Shown here piece by piece: positions 7,811-14,294 of a stretch of DNA of 14,294 bases; positions within the stretch are counted from its first letter, which is position 1; every line of letters starts with the position of its first letter. The position numbers and the translations under genes are program-made. Source of the DNA: Candidatus Dormiibacter sp. (GTDB lineage: Bacteria; Chloroflexota; Dormibacteria; UBA8260); NCBI GenBank assembly GCA_025450495.1, contig JANWHI010000117.1, positions 1-14,294 of the forward strand, read 5' to 3'. The notes beneath the pieces are model-generated. The model was not told the origin of the DNA. It saw only the letters and a program-made list of their open reading frames with translations, and did no database searches.

Positions 7811-8998
7811 ATGCCCGAGCCTGCGGCCCCCGAGGTGCCCGCCGCGACCGTGGCTGCGCCGGTTGTCATGGTCCGCCCCGCCGTCTCGGTCCGCACTCTG
7901 GTGGTGGCCGCATTGATCGTCATCGCCATCCTCGGGCTGCTGACGCTGGTGGCGTCGGTCGTCAGCCTCCTGCTGATCATCCTCGTGGCCATCGTTTTCG
8001 CCGAAGGCGTGCGGCCACTGGTCAATCGTCTCCACGGTGAGATGAGGCTACCCCGGCCGGCGGCGATCGCCGTCGTGTACGTCGGGCTGATCGCCGTGCT
8101 CGTCCTGCTGGTCACGCTGTTCGTACAACCCATCGTCGACGAAGCGAAGTCGCTGGCGCAGAACCTGCCTAGCTACCAATCGAGGATCCAATCGACGATC
8201 ACGTCCTGGCAGCAGCAGCTCAATCTCGGTGGCACCGGGACCCCCAACGTCGGCAACGCTCTCGCCGGCAGCCTCGACACCGCCAAGAACATCCTGCTGA
8301 CCATCGGCGGCTACATCGTCAGCGTGCTCGTCAACCTTGTGCTGGTGCTGGTGATCGGCTTCCTCTGGCTGGTCACCGCCGATCGACTCAAGGCGTTCGT
8401 CGTCGACCTGCTGCCGACTCACCACCAGGCGCTCGCCGCCGACGTGTTCCGCGAGATGGGGCTGCGCATGGGCGGATTCCTGCGGGCGACGGCCATCAAC
8501 ATGGTGGTCGTCGGGGTGCTGACCGGCGTGGCCACCACCGTGATCGGCCTGCCCAGCCCGGTCCTGCTGGGAATCTTCGCCGGCCTCACCGCGGCGATCC
8601 CGCTGGTCGGGCCGTTCCTCGGCATCGTCCCTCCGCTGCTGCTCGCCCTCACCATCGGCCCCGGCCACGCGGTGCTCGTGCTCGTCGTCCTCCTGATCAT
8701 CCAGCTGCTCGACGCCAACCTGGTGGTTCCCATGGTCATGAACCGGGTGGTGTCGCTCCCAGCTCTCGCAGTGGTGATGTCGCTGCTCATCGGCGGTGCG
8801 CTCGAGGGACTCATCGGGGCGCTGCTCGCCGTCCCCGTGGCGTCCGCTCTGCAGGTCCTGCTGCTGCGCGTCGTCGTTCCCTATATCCACCATGTGCAGG
8901 GACGCAACACGGAGGCATTCGCGCGCGCCTATACGCCCCTGTCGCCCGCCCACGGTGCCGGTCCGAGCCAGGGCGGCCGGCGAGAGCAACCCCGCTGA
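7811..8998 (+). CDS. AI-2E / PerM family (UPF0118) membrane transporter
   Basis: A 395-residue integral membrane protein. After a 25-residue hydrophilic N-terminus come hydrophobic segments at about 28-48, 50-67 and 84-107, an extracytoplasmic region (about 108-168) rich in Gln and Ser, another segment (about 170-192), and a C-terminal bundle from about 225 to 350. The signatures of the family (Pfam AI-2E_transport) are clear: FLWLVTADRLKAF, GLPSPVLLGIFAGL, IPLVGPFLGIVPPLLLAL, QLLDANLVVPMVMNRVVSLPALAV, and GALEGLIGALLAVPVA. Members export small molecules or act as Na+/H+ antiporters; AI-2 export is shown only for a few, so the substrate here is open. The ATG start at 7811 has a TAGGCT hexamer 6 nt upstream. 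The next gene starts 4 nt after its stop, so they form an operon. Confidence 0.92.
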   Translation: MPEPAAPEVPAATVAAPVVMVRPAVSVRTLVVAALIVIAILGLLTLVASVVSLLLIILVAIVFAEGVRPLVNRLHGEMRLPRPAAIAVVYVGLIAVLVLLVTLFVQPIVDEAKSLAQNLPSYQSRIQSTITSWQQQLNLGGTGTPNVGNALAGSLDTAKNILLTIGGYIVSVLVNLVLVLVIGFLWLVTADRLKAFVVDLLPTHHQALAADVFREMGLRMGGFLRATAINMVVVGVLTGVATTVIGLPSPVLLGIFAGLTAAIPLVGPFLGIVPPLLLALTIGPGHAVLVLVVLLIIQLLDANLVVPMVMNRVVSLPALAVVMSLLIGGALEGLIGALLAVPVASALQVLLLRVVVPYIHHVQGRNTEAFARAYTPLSPAHGAGPSQGGRREQPR

Positions 8999-9002
8999 CG
9001 GC

Positions 9003-10124
9003 ATGACCGAGCCAGCCGCGCCGCGTCCGGCACGCCTGCAATCGGCAGTTGCGTTGCGTGCCCTGGCGACGGTGTTCGTCGTGGTCATCCACACCACGCA
9101 CTGGCCGCCCCGTGCCTCACTGTTCGATGGCCTCGACACGCTCAGCCGCTTCGCGGTGCCCGCGTTCATGCTCCTCACCGGCGTGCTGCTCAGCTACCAG
9201 TACGGGGGCAGGCAGCTATCCACCAGCGACTTCCTGCGCCGCCGCTTCTCACGCAGCCTCGTCCCCTGGCTGGCATGGGCCCCGGTCTACGCGGTGTTCG
9301 GATGGTTCTTCAGCACCGACCCGCAGCACAGCGTCACTGGCGTCGTCAACTTCCTGATCTACGGCGCCGGCCACCTCTGGTTCCTGCTGCTCATCCCCCA
9401 GATGTACCTGGTCTACCTGGTGTGGCCGCGTCGCCACCTGTGGTGGTGGGCCGCCGGCGCGCTGGCATTGCAGACGGCCCTGTGCGTCTATCGCCTCTAC
9501 GGTCCGATGCCGACCGGCGTCGACCAGCTCTTTCTCTGGCACGGCTTTCAGCTCCTCGCCTTCTGGATCGGCTACTTCGCGGTCGGCGTGGCCGCCGGCC
9601 GCACCCTGCTGGGTCGGGGCGAGCCGTCCCAGCTGCACTGGTTGCCGGTGGTCGGCGCCGCTGCGGTGGTGGCGATCAGCGGCTGGCTGATGATCGCGGT
9701 GAGCTATGGCGGCGCCCCGCACGGCGATTTCCAGGTCGGCACAGGGGCGTTCCTGCTGCCCCAGGAGCCGCTCTTCGTCCTGGCCATCGCCGTGCTGGTG
9801 TGGCTGGTGGGCGGCCCACTGCTGTCGGTCGGCGGACCGATTGCCCGCGGGATCGCCGTGCTGAGCGACAACTCGCTGGGCATCTACATTCTCCACCCGA
9901 TCGTGGTGTTCGCCATCGGGCGGCAGATATCAGGGCTGCTCAACCCCGGGCTGCCGCTGTCGTTCGTCGGTTTCCTGGTGCTCACCCTGGGAGGCCTGGT
10001 GGCGGCAACGCTGGCGTCGCTGCTTCTGCGGGCAACACCCCTGGCCGTCAGCCTCGGGGTATCGCGGCGGCCGCCATCCCGACCGGGGGCAAGAGCCGCC
10101 TCGCCGCGTTCCGCGGCTGGATGA
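9003..10124 (+). CDS. Acyltransferase-3 family membrane O-acyltransferase
   Basis: A 373-residue multi-pass membrane protein of the acyltransferase_3 family (OatA/WecH/NolL type), which moves acetyl or other acyl groups onto sugars or lipids at the membrane. The first helix has the conserved Arg-then-His pattern: Arg19 and His30 in LRALATVFVVVIHTTHW. Other family features are FAVPAFMLLTGVLLSY, FLRRRFSRSLVPWLAW, GAGHLWFLLLIPQMYLVYL and SLGIYILHPIVV near the end. About ten hydrophobic segments are visible. The frame is open upstream to 8796 inside the preceding gene, but MTEPAAP at 9003, 4 nt after that gene's stop, gives the family's usual short N-terminus. The tail after about 345 is Arg/Pro/Ala-rich. 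The two glycosyltransferases downstream suggest an envelope glycan or glycolipid as acceptor (inference). Confidence 0.92.
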   Translation: MTEPAAPRPARLQSAVALRALATVFVVVIHTTHWPPRASLFDGLDTLSRFAVPAFMLLTGVLLSYQYGGRQLSTSDFLRRRFSRSLVPWLAWAPVYAVFGWFFSTDPQHSVTGVVNFLIYGAGHLWFLLLIPQMYLVYLVWPRRHLWWWAAGALALQTALCVYRLYGPMPTGVDQLFLWHGFQLLAFWIGYFAVGVAAGRTLLGRGEPSQLHWLPVVGAAAVVAISGWLMIAVSYGGAPHGDFQVGTGAFLLPQEPLFVLAIAVLVWLVGGPLLSVGGPIARGIAVLSDNSLGIYILHPIVVFAIGRQISGLLNPGLPLSFVGFLVLTLGGLVAATLASLLLRATPLAVSLGVSRRPPSRPGARAASPRSAAG

Positions 10125-10200
10125 GGCGCGAGAGTTGCAGCGTCCGGCCCCGGTGAATCTGCTTCGCACAGCCGCGTGACACGTCGGCTACAGGGGCGGC

Positions 10201-10224
10201 GAACGCGGCCCCGGCGGCGCGTTC
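10201..10224. repeat. Inverted repeat / hairpin between acyltransferase and PIG-V-like genes
   Basis: GAACGCG (10201-10207) and CGCGTTC (10218-10224) form a perfect 7-bp stem with a 10-nt GC-rich loop in the 119-nt gap at 10125-10243. No T-run follows on either strand, so a classic intrinsic terminator is not supported. It may weaken read-through or be chance in GC-rich sequence. I see nothing else in this gap: no short reading frame with a good ribosome site and no TANNNT box near the next start. Confidence 0.3.
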
Positions 10225-10243
10225 CTCGCCCACAGTCGTCGTG

Positions 10244-11437
10244 ATGAGGGCTCTGGCCGCGCCTCGAACATCAGCGGTCAGGCTTCTGCGCACGGCTGCG
10301 CCGTCAGGCTGGTGGGGCTCGGTCCGCTTCGGAATCGTCTCCGTGCTCGCCTTTCGGGTGGCCGCCGAGGCGATGATCCTGCTCGGCCTGTACGGCACGT
10401 CCGCCCTGCGCACGATCATCGCGGACCCCGCCGCCATGGCACGCCCGTGGGACAAGTGGGACGCCCAGTGGCAGCTCGCCATCGCCCAGTCCGGCTTTCG
10501 CACCTGGGCGCAGATCGGCCAGGGGACCCACGTCCTCAGCAGCGCCGCCTTCCAGCCCCTTCTGCCCGGGGTCATGCACGTCACTGCGCTGGCCACAGGC
10601 AGCAGCGTCCTGGTGGCGGGACTGATGGTGGTGACGCTGGCGCTGGCGCTCGCCGCCATCGGGCTGCACAGGCTCGTCGAGATCGACTTCGGCGCCCGCG
10701 CCGCCGGTCTCTCGGTGGGTCTGCTGCTCATCTTCCCGGCCGCCGTCTTCCTCGGCGCCCCGTACGCCGAGCCGGTGGTGATCGCCGAGGTTGTCTGGGC
10801 CTTCCTGGCGATGCGCTCAGGCCGGCCGCTGCTGGCAGGGGTGCTGGTCGGGCTCGCCACGCTGACCAAGCTGTACGCGATCGTTCTCGTGGTCCCGCTT
10901 GCCGTCGAGGCTCTGGCGGTGTCCGCACCTGCGGCCAGGGCGCGGCTGGGGGTGCTCGCCAGGCTCGCGGTCGGCCCCGCGCTCGGCGCCACAGGGCTGG
11001 CGCTGTTCTACTGGATGGTCTTCGGGGATGCCCTGCGCTTCCTCGGAGCGCAGCAGGATTGGGTGGGCCGCCACTTCGCGGCGCCCTGGGTGGCCCTCGG
11101 GAACGCGATCAACCCCATGCCCACCCTGGGGATCAACGACGCTGCGAGCATTCTCGACATCGCGTGCGTCATCGTCCTGGTGGCGGCGACCGTGTACGCG
11201 TGGCGGCGGCTGCGGCGCTCCTACGCGGTGCTGCTCGTGGTGCAGCTGGCGGTATTCACCTCGACGACCTCCCTGGTCGGCACCTCGCGCTGGACCCTCG
11301 ACGCCTTCCCCCTGTTCATCGCAGGCGGTGTGTTCGCTGCCGAGCGCCGCTGGGCGAAGCTGTCCCTGGTCGCGTTGTCGCTGCCCGCCGCCGGGGTCTT
11401 CGCCTGGATCTACTCGCACGGGGGCTGGGCGGGCTGA
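10244..11437 (+). CDS. PIG-V-like GT-C mannosyltransferase
   Basis: A 397-residue multi-pass membrane protein resembling bacterial homologues of PIG-V (GPI mannosyltransferase 2), a GT-C fold that uses polyprenyl-phosphate sugars outside the membrane. The first large loop has KWDAQWQLAIAQSGF (about 71-85), matching the family's WD..WYL.IA..GY; its Asp (about residue 73) is the likely catalytic acid. Further family marks are FQPLLPGVMHVTALA, PAAVFLGAPYAEPVVIAEV, LLAGVLVGLATLTKLYAIV, FGDALRFLGAQQDWVGRHF with PWVALGNAI, and SRWTLDAFPLFIAGG near the end. About ten hydrophobic segments are present. GTG 10241 and ATG 10244 are adjacent possible starts; I chose ATG, and no clear ribosome site precedes either. 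Sugar and acceptor are unknown; mannose is the family expectation. Confidence 0.8.
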   Translation: MRALAAPRTSAVRLLRTAAPSGWWGSVRFGIVSVLAFRVAAEAMILLGLYGTSALRTIIADPAAMARPWDKWDAQWQLAIAQSGFRTWAQIGQGTHVLSSAAFQPLLPGVMHVTALATGSSVLVAGLMVVTLALALAAIGLHRLVEIDFGARAAGLSVGLLLIFPAAVFLGAPYAEPVVIAEVVWAFLAMRSGRPLLAGVLVGLATLTKLYAIVLVVPLAVEALAVSAPAARARLGVLARLAVGPALGATGLALFYWMVFGDALRFLGAQQDWVGRHFAAPWVALGNAINPMPTLGINDAASILDIACVIVLVAATVYAWRRLRRSYAVLLVVQLAVFTSTTSLVGTSRWTLDAFPLFIAGGVFAAERRWAKLSLVALSLPAAGVFAWIYSHGGWAG

Positions 11438-11520
11438 CGCGGTGCTGACGGCCGGTTGCCGTGTTGCGTCGGCGCCAAGTTGTCACAGCCAGGAGATCGG
11501 CCGGTGCCTCCCGGCCGGGA

Positions 11521-11526
11521 TACGAT
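11521..11526 (+). promoter_or_regulatory. Candidate -10 hexamer TACGAT for the GT87 gene, leaderless type
   Basis: TACGAT is followed by 7 nt and then the GTG at 11534, with no Shine-Dalgarno in between. It fits the TANNNT spacing seen before the thiolase and the AI-2E-type gene, and is the main reason for choosing GTG 11534 over the upstream TTG. A TTGTCA at 11480-11485 is too far away (35 nt) to serve as its -35. Confidence 0.45.
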
Positions 11527-11533
11527 CGCTCGC

Positions 11534-12994
11534 GTGACCGTCCTTGTGCCCTCCCAGGGCACCGACCGGCGGGAGTCGGAGCGGACGCGAAGAGGTGGCC
11601 GGCCGAGACTGGCACTTGGCATCCTCGCGGTGCTGGTGCTCTGCTTCGCGGCGTTCTCAGCCTCGCGCATGTTCCCACCGCAGTCCTACGGCCTCGCCGA
11701 CGACTGGCGTGTCTTCTACGCGGCCGCGACCGTCGTCGGGCACGGCGGCAGCCCCTACGACCCGGCCCTCATCCATCCCGCCGAGCAGGCGGCCGATCGC
11801 TACGCGGTCGTGCAGCCTTCGCTCGATGACTTCGCCAACCTGCCGGTCGTTGCCTGGCTGCTCCAGCCCCTGACCGCGTTGCCGTTCTGGACGAGCTACG
11901 TGCTCGCGGCGGCCCTGGGGATGATCGCTGCCGCCATTGCACTGCTCGCCTGGCTGCGTCGCTGGGGCTGGCGCGGCTCCGCGCCGTGGGCGGTGCTCGC
12001 CATGCTGTCCTGGCCGGCGCTGCTCGGGGTCTACAGTGGCCAGTTCGACCTCCTCCTGCTTGCCCTGGCCATCTCCGCGATGGCCCTGTCCATGCGCCGC
12101 CACCCTGGTCTGGCGGGCGCGGTCTGCACCAGTGCGGCGCTGATCAAACCGCACATCCTCTGGCCGCTCCCGCTGCTGCTTGCGGTCTCTCAGCTCCCCG
12201 ACCGCCGCGACGCAGCGCGATGCGCCGCAGCGGCGGTGGCGACGGCGACGGCAGTGATCGCCGGGGGCGAGATCCTCATGCCCGGGTCGACAGCGCGATT
12301 CCTTTCCCACCTCTTTGCTTTCGGCGGGCGGATCTCGTCAGTGCAGCCCGACCTCTCCGGGCTGCCCGGGATGTTCGCGCACCTCCCGGGCGGTGGTGTC
12401 GTTGCCGCCGCCGTGACAGCGCTCGGCGGTCTGGCCACCCTCGGGTTTGTGGGCTACTGGGCGCTGAACCGCACAGCCCTCGCCCTGGCGCCGGACACCC
12501 GCACCGCGCTCGGGGTATGCGCGGGCCTGGCGCTGTGGTTGGTGGCAACCCCGTATGCCCACCCCAACGACGACGTCCTGCTCTTCCCGATGCTCGCACT
12601 GGTCGTCGGCGCCGATGCGGTGCATCTACGCCAGCGCCACCTGGTGTGGGCACTCGCGGGCGCCGCTGTGCTGATCACTGCATTCGTGCTGTCGCCGGTT
12701 GCCGGCAGCGTGCTCACGCTGGCCGCCGCAGCCGCTCTGTGGCGCCGGTGGGACAGCATCGGCCGCGGCGGGGTCGCTGCTGCTGCGCTGGTCGCGATCG
12801 CCATCCTGCCCATGGCCTGGCCGTTCCATGTGTTGGTTGCGTCTCTGACGCCGTTGGCGGTGTTGCTCATCGCCGTCGCCGGGATGTCCCTGGTTCACCG
12901 CACGCTCCAACCCGCCAGCGCAGGCGACTTCACGTCGCCGGGGCTGACACCACTGTGGGGGGTGCCCGAGGGGGGAACCCCCCAGCTCGTTTAG
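11534..12994 (+). CDS. GT87 family polyprenol-phosphate-mannose-dependent mannosyltransferase
   Basis: With the GTG at 11534 as start it has 486 residues. It is a multi-pass membrane GT-C enzyme of the GT87 (DUF2029, PimE-like) family, adding mannose or arabinose-type sugars to envelope lipids from a polyprenyl-phosphate donor. After the first helix (about 25-44) the loop ADDWRVFYAAATVV (55-68) followed by GGSPYDP carries the Asp pair (56/57) matching the catalytic Asp region of PimE. Also typical are LQPLTALPFWTSYV, GVYSGQFDLLLLALAI, AALIKPHILWPLPLLLA and the late-helix TPYAHPNDDVLLFPMLAL. The frame extends upstream to a TTG at 11456, but that adds a low-quality extension. The last 27 residues are outside the conserved region and are encoded by a G6/C6 hairpin sequence. 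Its TAG stop overlaps the TAA of the convergent carboxylase gene. Confidence 0.85.
   Translation: MTVLVPSQGTDRRESERTRRGGRPRLALGILAVLVLCFAAFSASRMFPPQSYGLADDWRVFYAAATVVGHGGSPYDPALIHPAEQAADRYAVVQPSLDDFANLPVVAWLLQPLTALPFWTSYVLAAALGMIAAAIALLAWLRRWGWRGSAPWAVLAMLSWPALLGVYSGQFDLLLLALAISAMALSMRRHPGLAGAVCTSAALIKPHILWPLPLLLAVSQLPDRRDAARCAAAAVATATAVIAGGEILMPGSTARFLSHLFAFGGRISSVQPDLSGLPGMFAHLPGGGVVAAAVTALGGLATLGFVGYWALNRTALALAPDTRTALGVCAGLALWLVATPYAHPNDDVLLFPMLALVVGADAVHLRQRHLVWALAGAAVLITAFVLSPVAGSVLTLAAAAALWRRWDSIGRGGVAAAALVAIAILPMAWPFHVLVASLTPLAVLLIAVAGMSLVHRTLQPASAGDFTSPGLTPLWGVPEGGTPQLV
12953..12985. terminator. G-run/C-run hairpin at a convergent gene junction, candidate bidirectional terminator
   Basis: CTG-t-GGGGGGT (12953-12963) can pair with ACCCCCCAG (12977-12985) as a 10-bp stem with one bulged T. 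An alternative G6 (12970-12975) can pair with the same C6. It lies just past the carboxylase stop on the minus strand and within the last codons of the GT87 gene on the plus strand. No strong T-run follows on either side (only CGTTT on the plus strand), so a terminator role is plausible but not classic. Confidence 0.4.
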
Positions 12995-14294
12995 AGTGGA
13001 ATGGTCCCGTGCTTACGCGGCGGCAGGGTGACCTGCTTGCCCATGGTCATGTGCAGAGCCTTGATGAGGGCGGCCCGAGTGTGCTTGGGCTCGATGACGT
13101 CGTCGATGTACCCGCGCTCGGCCGCGTAGTACGGGTTGGCGAACTGCTCGCGGTACTCGTTGATGAGCTCATTGGTGCGCGAAACGGGGTCGTCGGAGGC
13201 GGCGATCTCGCGCTTGAAGATGATGTTGACGGCCCCCTGCGGGCCCATCACCGCGATCTCCGCGGTCGGCCAGGCGACGTTGTAGTCGGCGCGGATGTGT
13301 TTGCTGCACATGACGTCGTAGGCGCCTCCGTAGGCCTTGCGGGTGATCACGGTCAGCTTCGGCACCGTCGCCTCGCAGTACGCGTACAGCAGCTTGGCGC
13401 CGTGGCGGATGATCCCGCCGTACTCCTGGTCGGTGCCGGGTAGGAATCCCGGCACGTCGACGAAGGTGACCAGAGGCACGTTGAACGCGTCACAGAAGCG
13501 CACGAAGCGCGCCGCCTTGATCGATGCCTCGATGTCGAGTGCCCCGGCCAGGACCCGCGGCTGATTGCCGACCACGCCGACGGAGTGCCCGTCGAGTCGG
13601 CCGAATCCGCAGATGATGTTCTGCGCGTGGTACGGCATGACCTCGAGGAACGTGCCGTCGTCGACTACGCGGCTGACCACGGCGCGCATATCGTATGGCT
13701 GGTTGGGGTTGTCCGGGATGATCGATTGGAGCTCGGCATCGGCACGCAGCGGATCGTCGAGGGTGGCCTTGTAGGGTGGCTGCTCAGTGTTGTTGGCGGG
13801 CAGATAGCCGAGCACAGCCCGCATCTGGGTGATTGCCTCGTCCTCGGAATCGGCGTTGAAGTGCGCCACGCCGCTGCGCTGGTTGTGGACGTCGGATCCG
13901 CCGAGATCTTCGAATGTGACCCGCTCGCCGGTGGTCACCCTGATGACGTCGGGGCCGGTGATGAACATGTACCCCACCTTGCGCACCATGAAGATGAAGT
14001 CGGTCATCGCGGGTGAGTACACAGCCCCGCCCGTGCACGGTCCGACGATCAGCGACAGCTGGGGGATGACCCCGCTGGCCTTCACGTTCCGGTAGAAGAT
14101 CTCGGCGTAACCGGCGAGCGAGACGACCCCCTCCTGGATGCGCGCCCCCCCGGAGTCATTGATGCCCACGCACGGGCACCCGCTGCGCACCGCCAGGTCC
14201 ATGATCTTGGTGACCTTCTCGGCGAAGACCTCGCCCAGAGAGCCGCCGAAGACTGAGGCGTCGTGGCTGAAGACGAACACCTGGCGGCCGTCGA
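12991..14294 (-). CDS. pccB: Propionyl-CoA carboxylase carboxyltransferase (beta) subunit, 5' end cut by window edge
   Basis: About 433 residues are visible of a family normally near 510-540, so roughly 90 N-terminal residues are outside the window; the frame is open to the edge, with DGRQVFVFSHD just inside it. The protein transfers CO2 from carboxybiotin to an acyl-CoA. Both crotonase-like domains are seen: GINDSGGARIQEGV and GPCTGGAVYSP in the first (oxyanion-forming glycines), GSDVHNQRSGVAHF between, and DVPGFLPGTDQE, RKAYGGAYDVM and WPTAEIAVMGPQGAV in the second. The Asp in GGAYDVM (codon 13315-13317) corresponds to the specificity residue that is Asp in Streptomyces PccB and human PCCB, which supports propionyl-CoA over acetyl-CoA. 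The C-terminus PRKHGTIPL is typical. The ATG-independent edge means the start, and any upstream biotin carboxylase or epsilon partner, cannot be seen. Confidence 0.93.
   Translation of the reverse strand, partial: DGRQVFVFSHDASVFGGSLGEVFAEKVTKIMDLAVRSGCPCVGINDSGGARIQEGVVSLAGYAEIFYRNVKASGVIPQLSLIVGPCTGGAVYSPAMTDFIFMVRKVGYMFITGPDVIRVTTGERVTFEDLGGSDVHNQRSGVAHFNADSEDEAITQMRAVLGYLPANNTEQPPYKATLDDPLRADAELQSIIPDNPNQPYDMRAVVSRVVDDGTFLEVMPYHAQNIICGFGRLDGHSVGVVGNQPRVLAGALDIEASIKAARFVRFCDAFNVPLVTFVDVPGFLPGTDQEYGGIIRHGAKLLYAYCEATVPKLTVITRKAYGGAYDVMCSKHIRADYNVAWPTAEIAVMGPQGAVNIIFKREIAASDDPVSRTNELINEYREQFANPYYAAERGYIDDVIEPKHTRAALIKALHMTMGKQVTLPPRKHGTIPL

Noticed and set aside
8048..9178. A 376-codon open frame on the minus strand opposite the AI-2E-type gene, rich in Asp, Gln and His
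   Set aside because: Antisense of a membrane protein: complements of Leu/Val codons read as Asp, Gln and His. No start signal, and it crosses two plus-strand genes.
11456..11533. TTG start at 11456 for the GT87 protein
   Set aside because: Adds 26 residues with no family resemblance; the GTG at 11534 has a promoter-like box at leaderless spacing.

Overview
This is a high-GC window (by hand count roughly 60 to 80 % depending on the stretch) densely packed with bacterial genes. All of its identifiable genes are metabolic or cell-envelope genes. GTG and TTG starts, 4-nt GTGA gene overlaps, and TANNNT hexamers sitting 6-7 nt before a start codon suggest a high-GC bacterium that uses leaderless mRNAs, such as an actinomycete or a related lineage (Chloroflexota or Dormibacterota would also fit). 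I cannot place it more precisely. There are no tRNA, rRNA, CRISPR, IS or phage features.

Layout. From about 7700 down to the left edge, everything is on the minus strand. sucC, sucD and an acyl-CoA dehydrogenase (ACAD3) are linked by two GTGA stop/start overlaps. After a 35-nt gap that carries its own promoter-like hexamer come a thiolase, a second acyl-CoA dehydrogenase (ACAD2, overlapping the thiolase by 11 nt), a third acyl-CoA dehydrogenase (ACAD1) and a class I SAM-dependent methyltransferase that runs off the left edge. A 110-nt divergent intergenic region (7701-7810) with nested inverted repeats separates this block from a rightward group: an AI-2E/PerM-type membrane protein, an acyltransferase-3 membrane protein, a PIG-V-like GT-C mannosyltransferase and a GT87 mannosyltransferase. 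The right end holds a leftward carboxyltransferase (beta) subunit of propionyl-CoA carboxylase, cut at its 5' end by the window edge. Its stop codon overlaps the GT87 stop codon tail to tail.

How the genes may work together. The leftward block reads as acyl-CoA catabolism: FAD-dependent alpha,beta-dehydrogenation, thiolytic cleavage to acetyl-CoA, and substrate-level phosphorylation at succinyl-CoA. The carboxylase subunit at the other end would feed propionyl-CoA towards methylmalonyl-CoA and succinyl-CoA. Enoyl-CoA hydratase, 3-hydroxyacyl-CoA dehydrogenase, EtfAB, the biotin carboxylase subunit and methylmalonyl-CoA mutase are not in the window. The rightward group looks like envelope glycan or glycolipid assembly: two polyprenyl-phosphate-sugar-dependent transferases plus an O-acyltransferase.

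Most interesting points. (1) ACAD2 keeps the catalytic glutamate but has lost two C-terminal FAD-binding motifs and sits next to an intact ACAD, the pattern of an obligate heteromeric (alpha2beta2-like) dehydrogenase. (2) Several genes share a leaderless-type promoter arrangement. (3) The sucC upstream region has an inverted repeat that overlaps its Shine-Dalgarno sequence. (4) A G6/C6 hairpin is translated into the C-terminal tail of the GT87 protein at a convergent junction. I found no clearly new multi-gene system.
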